Source: Aquabacter cavernae (GTDB lineage Bacteria > Pseudomonadota > Alphaproteobacteria > Rhizobiales > Xanthobacteraceae). From it: a DNA stretch of 64,000 nucleotides. Location of the stretch: positions 744,001 through 808,000 of the forward strand of contig NZ_RWKV01000008.1 in the NCBI RefSeq assembly GCF_003993795.1, given 5' to 3'. The position numbers were made by a program, and so were the translations under genes. The notes beneath the pieces are model-generated. The model ran no database searches. It had not been told where the DNA came from and saw only the letters and a list, made by a program, of their open reading frames with translations. Positions 17,478 to 24,018 of this stretch are shown piece after piece; position 1 is the stretch's first letter; every line of letters begins with the position of its first letter.

Positions 17478-20234
17478 TCAGACCAGTTCGGGAGCGGACT
17501 GGGTCTCGGGCTCGAGCTGCGTCTCCTCCTCCACCGGCTCCGGCGTTCCAACGGTATCGGAGAAGATGTAGGCGAAGCGGCCATCCGCGCCGAGGTCCAC
17601 ATGCAGCGCGTCCGCCTGCTTCTCCTCGCTCATGCGGGCCAGAAGCTCGGTGGCGATCTCCGGCAGCAGGGTCTTGGAGACGATGTGGTCGATGTTGCGC
17701 GCGCCCGTCTCCACCTCGGTGCAGCGCTCCGCGATCTGGCGCACCACGGCGTCGGAATAGGAGAAGGCCATCCTCTGGCTCTCCTTGAGGCGCTTGCCCA
17801 CCCGGTCCAGCTTGAGGCGCACGATCTCGCCCAGCGTGTCCCCCAGCAGCGGAAAGAAAGGCACGATCTGCATGCGCGCCAGCAGCGCGGGCTTGAAGTG
17901 CCGCGACAGGGCCGGGCGGATGGCGGAGACGAGGTCGTCCACCGAAGGGCGCTCCTCGGCGAGGCCCATCTGCGTGATCTGGTCGGTGGCGAGATTGCTG
18001 GTGAGGATGACGATGGTGTTCTTGAAGTCGATGACGCGGCCCTCGCCGTCCGAGAGCACGCCCTTGTCGAACACCTGGTAGAAGAGGTTCATCACCTCCG
18101 GGTCGGCCTTCTCCACCTCGTCCAGCAGGACGACGCTGTAGGGGCGCTGGCGCACGGCCTCCGTGAGGATTCCGCCCTCGCCATAGCCCACATAGCCGGG
18201 CGGGGAGCCGACCAGCTTGGAGACGGTGTGTCGCTCCTGGAACTCCGACATGTTGATGGAGACGAGGAAGCGCTCGCCGCCGAACAGCAGGTCCGCCACG
18301 GCGGTGGCCAATTCCGTCTTGCCGACACCCGAGGGGCCGACGAACAGGAACACGCCCATGGGCTGGGTGGGGCTGTTGAGCCCCGCCTTGGCGGCCCGCA
18401 TGCCCTCGTCGATGGCGCTGACAGCCTGGGACTGACCCTTGATACGGCGGGCGAGATTATCGGCCAGCGCAAGGACAGAGGCCGCCTCGTCGCGCACCAT
18501 GTTGCCCATGGGAATGCCGGTCCAGTCGGCGATCACCTGACCGATGGTCTCCGGCGTCACTTCGTAATGGAGCAGGCCCGCGCGGCCCTGGTGGGCGCGC
18601 AGCTCCGCGATGGCCGTGGAAAGGCCCGCGCGAATGTCGGTCTCGGCCGGGGCTTCGGCCGGCGGCGCGTCTTCCTCGCCTTCCGGCTCGGCGGTGCCCT
18701 CGTTCAGCGCGTTCAATTCCTGGCGCAGGGTGAGGATGCGGTCCACCAGCGCCTTCTCAGCCTGCCAGCGAGCTTCCATCTGCGCGATGTCGGCCCGCAG
18801 GAGCACGATATCGGCCTCGATCTCGGCGCAGCGGGGATTGTCGCCGCTACCCAGCGTGGCGCGGTCGCGATGCAAGGCGGCAAGCTCGCGCTCCAGCATG
18901 GCGATGCGCCGCTCATTGCCCTCCAGCGCCTGGGGGCGGCTGGAGAGGGAGAGCTTCACGCGGGCGCAAGCGGTGTCCAGAACGTCCACCGCCTTGTCGG
19001 GCAACTGGCGGCCGGAAATGTAGCGCGCCGACAATTGAGCGGCGGACATCACCGCATCGTCGCGCACATAGACATTGTGGCTGCGCTCATAGATGGGCCG
19101 CAGGCCACGCAGGATGGTGGCCGCGTCCGCCGGGCTCGGCTCGTCCAGCTTCACCACCTGGAAGCGACGTTCCAGCGCCGCGTCCTTCTCGAAATACTTC
19201 TTGTATTCGCTCCAGGTGGTGGCCGCGATGGTGCGCAGCTCGCCGCGCGCCAGAGCGGGCTTCAGCAGGTTGGCCGCATCGCCGCCGCCCGCCGGGCCGC
19301 CCGCGCCCACCAGCATGTGCGCCTCGTCGATGAAGAGGATGATGGGCGTGGGCGAGGCCTTCACCTCCTCCACGATCCCCTTCAGCCGGTTCTCGAACTC
19401 GCCCTTCACCCCGGCGCCCGCCTGGAGCATGCCGAGATCGATGCCCACCAGGTCCACCTGCTTGAGGAAGTCCGGCACGTCGCCTTGCGCGATCTTGAGG
19501 GCCAGGCCCTCCACAACGGCGGTCTTGCCGACGCCCGGCTCGCCCACGCAGATGGGGTTGTTCTTCCGCCGCCGACCCAGAATGTCGATCATCTGCTGGA
19601 TCTCGCGATCACGGCAGAAAACGGGATCGATCTTGCCCGCCTTGGCGAGCGCGGTGAAATCCGTGGCGAAGCGGCCGAGCACGCTGTCCGGCGAGCGGGA
19701 GGTGATGCCCTCCCCCTTGCGCGGGGCCTCGCTTGCGCCCGCAATGGCCGGACCCGCCTCTTCCGCCGAGGCGGCGAGAAGATCGCGGAACTTCGCCTTC
19801 AACTCGCCCGCCGGCACCTGCCGCACCACATCCCACCAGTCGGACAGGCTGAAGCGGTTGGCATTGTTGAGGATGGCCAGCAGCACGGTGCCGGACCGGA
19901 TGGACCCCAGCTTCAGCTCCACAGAGCCCAGGAGCCATGCGTCGGTCAGAATCTCGATGAGGCTCGGCGCGAAGACCGGGCGGCCGGGATTGCCGGACTT
20001 CATGTCCTCCACGGCGCGCTGCAGTCGGCGCTTGAGGCCTGGAATGTCGGCCTCGAAACGGCGCAGCGCCAGGACCAGATCGCGGTCGGCATCATCCACC
20101 ATGGTGAGCAGGAAATGCTCGACCGTGACCTCATAATTGCCCCGTCCCACCGCCAGGCCCGCGGCCGTTTCCAGGGAGCGCTTGGCATAGGGGCCGAGGC
20201 GATCGAGCAGGGACTTCAGATCGAGCGAGAGCAT
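17478..20234 (-). CDS. clpV: T6SS sheath-recycling AAA+ ATPase ClpV/TssH
   Basis: ClpV disassembles the contracted TssB/TssC sheath. I chose ATG 20234 because GGGGAAAGG stands at ribosome-binding distance and the protein then starts MLSLDLKSLLDRLGPYAK, as in the family; this gives 918 residues. An N-terminal Clp repeat domain is followed by AAA+ module 1 (Walker A GEPGVGKT near 228), a middle coiled-coil region around 420-520 and AAA+ module 2 (Walker A GPSGVGKT near 635). It lies downstream of hcp, separated by a strong hairpin, and 6 bp before the sigma-54 activator. Confidence 0.95.
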   Translation of the reverse strand: MLSLDLKSLLDRLGPYAKRSLETAAGLAVGRGNYEVTVEHFLLTMVDDADRDLVLALRRFEADIPGLKRRLQRAVEDMKSGNPGRPVFAPSLIEILTDAWLLGSVELKLGSIRSGTVLLAILNNANRFSLSDWWDVVRQVPAGELKAKFRDLLAASAEEAGPAIAGASEAPRKGEGITSRSPDSVLGRFATDFTALAKAGKIDPVFCRDREIQQMIDILGRRRKNNPICVGEPGVGKTAVVEGLALKIAQGDVPDFLKQVDLVGIDLGMLQAGAGVKGEFENRLKGIVEEVKASPTPIILFIDEAHMLVGAGGPAGGGDAANLLKPALARGELRTIAATTWSEYKKYFEKDAALERRFQVVKLDEPSPADAATILRGLRPIYERSHNVYVRDDAVMSAAQLSARYISGRQLPDKAVDVLDTACARVKLSLSSRPQALEGNERRIAMLERELAALHRDRATLGSGDNPRCAEIEADIVLLRADIAQMEARWQAEKALVDRILTLRQELNALNEGTAEPEGEEDAPPAEAPAETDIRAGLSTAIAELRAHQGRAGLLHYEVTPETIGQVIADWTGIPMGNMVRDEAASVLALADNLARRIKGQSQAVSAIDEGMRAAKAGLNSPTQPMGVFLFVGPSGVGKTELATAVADLLFGGERFLVSINMSEFQERHTVSKLVGSPPGYVGYGEGGILTEAVRQRPYSVVLLDEVEKADPEVMNLFYQVFDKGVLSDGEGRVIDFKNTIVILTSNLATDQITQMGLAEERPSVDDLVSAIRPALSRHFKPALLARMQIVPFFPLLGDTLGEIVRLKLDRVGKRLKESQRMAFSYSDAVVRQIAERCTEVETGARNIDHIVSKTLLPEIATELLARMSEEKQADALHVDLGADGRFAYIFSDTVGTPEPVEEETQLEPETQSAPELV

Positions 20235-20385
20235 GGACGCCTTTCCCCGCAGGGTCGTGCCGTCATCCCCCTTCGGGTGCGGCGGACCTTGAGTGCGGAG
20301 GGCGGGCCGCAGCATGCCGAAACGCCACCCTCACGGCGCGCAGAAAAGCGGTAGTACGTGACCTCGCAATGACATCGAACGCAAA

Positions 20386-20415
20386 GCGGGCCGGACCCGC
20401 GAAGGTCCGGCCCGC
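20386..20415 (-). terminator. strong hairpin between hcp and clpV
   Basis: Perfect 12-bp inverted repeat (GCGGGCCGGACC and its complement) around a 6-nt loop, starting 21 bp after the hcp stop. Only a short T-run follows on the minus strand, so it is probably a partial terminator or an mRNA-stabilising hairpin, allowing far more Hcp than ClpV from one promoter. Confidence 0.75.
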
Positions 20416-20436
20416 AAAAGTCGGTCAGGCCGCCGA

Positions 20437-20952
20437 TCAGGTGGCGGGCTTGCGCCAGTCGTCGGAACCGGAGGTGCCGGCCTTCTCGTGCGTCCAGGTC
20501 ACCTTGCGATAGGTGAAGGACCACTCTTCCATGTGCTGGAGCTGCGCGTTCTCGGTCAGCAGCACGTTGGGGATGATGGCCTTGCCGTCCACGAGCACAG
20601 CGTCTTCCCACTTGATGGTGAAGTACTGTTCCTGCTGGCCCTTGGTGGAGGTGCGCCAGAACTTCAGGGTCACGTTGGTCAGCACTTCGCCGGTGGCGAG
20701 CGCCTGCCACAGCAGGGGCGACGCCTTGTCGAGATACTTCACCAGCGTGGCAGGCTGATGCACGCGCTGGCCGGAGGGCTGGCCGGACTGGGGATCGCGC
20801 GGGATGATCACATTGCTGCTGAACGCCTGGACGATGGACTCGTCCTCATGGCCTTCCTGCCACAGGTTGCCGACGCTGTCGGCGGTGAAGGCGCCCTTGG
20901 TGATGTCGCCCTGCTTTTCGCCGGTGATGCTGACATAAGCGGGAGTAGGCAT
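20437..20952 (-). CDS. hcp: T6SS tube protein Hcp (TssD)
   Basis: Hcp hexamers stack into the inner tube that is fired by the T6SS and can carry small effectors. With ATG 20952 the product has 171 residues and opens MPTPAYVSITGEKQGDITKG, an unmistakable Hcp start. A typical Hcp patch near the end reads WSFTYRKVTWTHEK. Upstream extensions of the frame would run through the promoter and are rejected. It is the first gene downstream of a sigma-54-type promoter (leader about 39 nt) and is followed by a strong hairpin, both fitting high, regulated expression. Confidence 0.96.
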   Translation of the reverse strand: MPTPAYVSITGEKQGDITKGAFTADSVGNLWQEGHEDESIVQAFSSNVIIPRDPQSGQPSGQRVHQPATLVKYLDKASPLLWQALATGEVLTNVTLKFWRTSTKGQQEQYFTIKWEDAVLVDGKAIIPNVLLTENAQLQHMEEWSFTYRKVTWTHEKAGTSGSDDWRKPAT

Positions 20953-21001
20953 TTTCGGTCTCGTCACTTGCAGGCCGGCGTGGTGCCGGCGCAAAAGAGA
21001 G

Positions 21002-21017
21002 AGCAAAGGCGATGCCA
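21002..21017 (-). promoter_or_regulatory. sigma-54 (-24/-12) promoter of hcp
   Basis: On the minus strand the sequence reads TGGCAT, five bases, TTGCT, matching the consensus TGGCAC-N5-TTGCW at 10 of 11 defined positions with exact GG-to-GC spacing. The predicted transcription start is near 20991, about 39 nt before the hcp ATG. The locus encodes a sigma-54 activator. Confidence 0.88.
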
Positions 21018-21128
21018 AACTACTTTCACGAACACGTCATATTACGCAAAACGTTTCGGGGCAGTGCTTTTCAGTGGAATCTGAATTCCTGATCACACTC
21101 CGATATCATCTTCGATCACCCACCCATC

Positions 21129-21146
21129 TGCGCGGGTTTCCGCTCA
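21129..21146. promoter_or_regulatory. upstream activator palindrome 1 (hcp promoter)
   Basis: Dyad TGCGCGG-GTTT-CCGCTCA with one mismatch, centred about 134 bp upstream of the -12 element. It shares a 16-bp core with the second palindrome 29 bp further upstream. Distance and symmetry fit a binding site for a Fis-type enhancer-binding protein, probably the activator encoded at 15834-17471 (inference). Confidence 0.7.
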
Positions 21147-21157
21147 GATGCGGATGG

Positions 21158-21175
21158 TGAGCGGGTTTCCGCTCA
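21158..21175. promoter_or_regulatory. upstream activator palindrome 2 (hcp promoter)
   Basis: Perfect dyad TGAGCGG-GTTT-CCGCTCA, centred 29 bp from palindrome 1, a little under three helical turns. Paired sites 100-200 bp upstream of -24/-12 promoters are usual for enhancer-binding proteins. Binding by the locus's own activator is inferred. Confidence 0.72.
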
Positions 21176-21211
21176 GTGTCACGATACCGTCTCCGGCCCG
21201 AGGGCGTTCCG

Positions 21212-21550
21212 TCACACGGCACCGACCGGCACCAGCCGACAGGTCACGTCGAGAAAGGCACGGGTCTTCAGATCGATAACCGCACGCCCCTCGCAGCGAT
21301 ATCCCGTGCGCCCGCTCAGTGCCTCTCCGCCGACATCATAGGTGAGCGCGGCGCGCCCCTGGTGGCTCACGGCCTCGCGCGGGGCGACACGCAGAAGCAG
21401 GTTGAGCGCCATCCCGTCGGACCTCAGCTCCCGCCAGGTCTGGGCAGCCCCGCCGTTTCCCGCCGGATGGGCGAGGATGGTATCGCGGACGGCCAGGGAC
21501 AGAAGCTTCTCGAAGGGGTCGATATCCCGCTCGGGCGGCTGCCAGGTCAT
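21212..21550 (-). CDS. hypothetical protein at end of vgrG operon
   Basis: Unrecognised 112-residue protein. The ATG at 21550 overlaps the stop of the TPR gene (ATGA), which argues that it is real and translationally coupled. It has no signal peptide or membrane helix. Visible features are an acidic N-terminal segment (ERDIDPFEKLLSLAVRD) and a beta-rich C-terminal half containing GRAVIDLKTRAFLDVTCRL. As the last gene of an operon carrying vgrG and a PAAR-like protein it could be an adaptor, effector or immunity protein; nothing in the sequence decides this. Confidence 0.72.
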   Translation of the reverse strand: MTWQPPERDIDPFEKLLSLAVRDTILAHPAGNGGAAQTWRELRSDGMALNLLLRVAPREAVSHQGRAALTYDVGGEALSGRTGYRCEGRAVIDLKTRAFLDVTCRLVPVGAV

Positions 21551-23334
21551 TCTTCCTCTCCCCCTGCCCCCGCAAGCACCGCGCGGGCGAAATCGGCGCA
21601 GACGGCCGGATTGGCATCGAGCGTGCGCGCAACGTCCCGGCCGCGCACCACATGCAGGCTCGGATACCAGATGGATCGCCCCTCCCGATGCGCCCAGGAC
21701 CAGGGTTGGGCGGGCGGCACGGCGACGATGCCCGGCCGTCCCAAAGCGCCCGCCACATGGGCCGGCAGGCCATCCGCGCAGACGGCGAAATCGAGAAGGG
21801 CGACGCAGGCCGCCAGATCCTTCGCATCGCGGAACCGGGCTCCCGCATCGAGGATGGAATCGCGGCCCTGCAGGTCCTGCCGCCGTCCGTCGAAGGCAAG
21901 GGAGACCAACGTCGCGCACTCCGGCCCTACGCTTTCCACCCACGCAGCAAGGGATGCGAGATCGAACCCCGCCGCATCGTCCCAGTAGAGGCCAATCCAC
22001 GGTCGCTTGAATGCCTCCAGGGCCTGACGCCACATATCCAGGCGGCTCGCCTCCACCGCCAGATATGGCGGCTGGGCCGTCGTCCCCCTGCGGCGCGGGA
22101 GTTCGCCCAGGGAAATGGCCTCGGGTGGCGCGGGTTCCACGGAAAGCCGCAGGCCGGGCACCCCGTCCAGCAGCGGCACGAGAGCCGCCTCCAAGTGGCA
22201 GACCGGCGGTTCCGCCGATGTCGTTCCCTGCGCGAAGCGCGCGAGCAGCAAGGCCTCCCCGGCCGGAATGCCGGGCGGGACCAGAACCGCATCCGGCATG
22301 TTCGGGACATCCGCCCGGACGGGCCACACCTCGTCCACCCGGCCAAGAGCCAGCTTCAGTTCATCCCGCCACGTCTCGAAGGAGGGCGTGGACGGCGCGC
22401 GGCGTGCCGCCTCGCTTGCGCAGGCCAGGGCCTTTTCCAGATCGCCCGTCAGGCGCAGCAGCGTCGCCATGCGCATGAGGAGATCGGCATCATCGGGCAC
22501 GCGCCGCACCAGGGCCGCGAACGGCGCCAGCGCCTCGGCCGTCTCGCCCCGTGCGATGCGCGCATGTGCCAGCAGGAAAGCGGCCTCCACATGGAGGGGC
22601 GCGACAGCGACGGTGCGCACCAGATGGCGCTCCGCCTCCTCCATCCGTCCAGCCTCCATGAGCCGCCGCGCCAGAAGGCAGACGCCATCATGAGAGGCGG
22701 GCGCACGTAGATAGGCCAGTTCGGCTGTCTCCAGCGCCGCCTGCCGCTGTCCCGTCTGGGCCAGGGCATCGCTGAGAAGGATCAGGTCGCCCTCCTCCTC
22801 CGGCCGCAGGGCCAGGGCACGCCGCACCGCTCGCTCGGCGGCGGTGGGGCGGTTCTCCAGCAGCGCGATGCGCGCGTCGAGGCCGTGAATTTCTGCCTGC
22901 AGGGCTATGTCAGCCTCGAGCCCCTCCAGGGCCGCAACGCTGCGCAGGCGCTCGCGGGCCGCGTCGATATCCCCCAGCGACAGCAGGATGCTCACAAGGG
23001 CGCAGCTATAGGCGCCTTCGGCGGGCGCGAGATCCACCGCGCGCTCATAGCAGAAGCGCGCCTCGGCTCCCCGCCCCTCCACGCGATGCAGCAGGCCGAG
23101 ATTGGCGCTGACATCCGCCCGCTCCGGCGCCGCTTCCGCAAGCCGCCCCAGCAGGACGAACGCGCGCTCCCGATCCCCGGCCGCGATCAGGACGGCGCTT
23201 TTCAGCACCAGGGCATCCATGTCACGCGGGGAATCAGCCAGCAGGTCGTCGGCAAGCCGGTCCGCCTCGGCGTGGCGGCCCTCGGTCATGAGGCGGCGGG
23301 CGGCATCGAGGCGCATCGGTCGCGACAGGCCCAT
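21547..23334 (-). CDS. TPR protein with degenerate glycosyltransferase-like C-terminus
   Basis: 595 residues. Residues 1 to about 320 are tetratricopeptide-like helical repeats (for example AEADRLADDLLADSPRD and ALAPFAALVRRVPDDADLL). The C-terminal third resembles the end of TPR-linked heptosyltransferase/GT9-type proteins: a stretch ending AHVAGALGRPGIVAVPPAQ, then PWSWAHREGRSIWYPSL. The usual VDT before xAHLAGALGKP is ADG here, so catalysis may be lost or altered. It lies between the DUF3540 gene (6 bp upstream) and a coupled small gene, in the vgrG operon. No signal peptide is visible, so it is presumably cytoplasmic. An accessory, effector or chaperone role is possible. Confidence 0.8.
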   Translation of the reverse strand: MGLSRPMRLDAARRLMTEGRHAEADRLADDLLADSPRDMDALVLKSAVLIAAGDRERAFVLLGRLAEAAPERADVSANLGLLHRVEGRGAEARFCYERAVDLAPAEGAYSCALVSILLSLGDIDAARERLRSVAALEGLEADIALQAEIHGLDARIALLENRPTAAERAVRRALALRPEEEGDLILLSDALAQTGQRQAALETAELAYLRAPASHDGVCLLARRLMEAGRMEEAERHLVRTVAVAPLHVEAAFLLAHARIARGETAEALAPFAALVRRVPDDADLLMRMATLLRLTGDLEKALACASEAARRAPSTPSFETWRDELKLALGRVDEVWPVRADVPNMPDAVLVPPGIPAGEALLLARFAQGTTSAEPPVCHLEAALVPLLDGVPGLRLSVEPAPPEAISLGELPRRRGTTAQPPYLAVEASRLDMWRQALEAFKRPWIGLYWDDAAGFDLASLAAWVESVGPECATLVSLAFDGRRQDLQGRDSILDAGARFRDAKDLAACVALLDFAVCADGLPAHVAGALGRPGIVAVPPAQPWSWAHREGRSIWYPSLHVVRGRDVARTLDANPAVCADFARAVLAGAGGEEE

Positions 23335-23340
23335 GCGCGC

Positions 23341-24018
23341 TCAGCCCACCGTGACGCGCTTGGCGTCGAGGCGCACATCCTCGCGGGCAACGATGACCGC
23401 CGTGGCCGCGCTGCTGCTGGAGACCGTGTCCACCTGCTGCACCAGCGTTCCCGCCTGCACCACATCCGCGCCGCGCACGATTGTTGTCCGCTCGTCCGCA
23501 TGGAGAACCACCGTCCGGGCCGTGGTTTCCTGGCGCCGGACAACGGAGCGAACCTGATCCATCACCTGCGACAGCAGCCGCCCGACAAAGGAGAGCGTCT
23601 CGGCCTGGATGGTCACGCGCCGACCGCGCACCAGCGCATCCTCCGCCCCGGCAAGAACAAGGCGCTGCCCCGCTTCAAGGTTCAGGGTGGGTGCCGAGAC
23701 CGTCAGTTCGGCCCCGCCGGGAACGGAGACGCGCGCGGCATCGCCCACCAGCCGATCAAGCACCGAGAGGATGAACACCTCTCCTCCCACCTGGGCTACG
23801 AGCACCCGATCGCCAACGGCTGGCTCCACAAGGCAGCCGAAGGCGCGGCGCGCCGCCACCTCGTCTTCCTCAACGGCCACCCTCAGGCCGCCCGCGACGG
23901 CAAGGACTCGGCCGGCGCACAGGTCCGGCGCACCCGCAGCCGGGCGCTCAGGCGCGGCGGACGGGGATGCAGAACGCACGCAGGGCAGCACGGACCTCTC
24001 CTCTTCCGGCATGGCCAT
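23341..24018 (-). CDS. DUF3540 T6SS-associated protein
   Basis: Belongs by pattern to the DUF3540 family found next to vgrG, DUF4150 and DUF2169 genes. I chose ATG 24018, which overlaps the vgrG stop (TGATG), giving 225 residues; GTG 24021 and ATG 24012 are alternatives. The N-terminal part is Pro/Ala-rich. A beta-rich region follows (VGDRVLVAQVGGEVFILSVL) and then regularly spaced strands such as LNLEAGQRLVLAG and VTIQAETLSFVG, suggesting a beta-helical or spike-associated fold like a VgrG tail. Probably a structural accessory that loads or decorates the spike; function is not established. Confidence 0.82.
   Translation of the reverse strand: MAMPEEERSVLPCVRSASPSAAPERPAAGAPDLCAGRVLAVAGGLRVAVEEDEVAARRAFGCLVEPAVGDRVLVAQVGGEVFILSVLDRLVGDAARVSVPGGAELTVSAPTLNLEAGQRLVLAGAEDALVRGRRVTIQAETLSFVGRLLSQVMDQVRSVVRRQETTARTVVLHADERTTIVRGADVVQAGTLVQQVDTVSSSSAATAVIVAREDVRLDAKRVTVG

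Noticed and set aside
17283-20354. 1023-residue plus-strand open frame opposite clpV
   Set aside because: Shadow of the GC-rich clpV and activator genes; His/Arg/Gly-rich, with no domain signature, while the minus strand encodes a clear ClpV.
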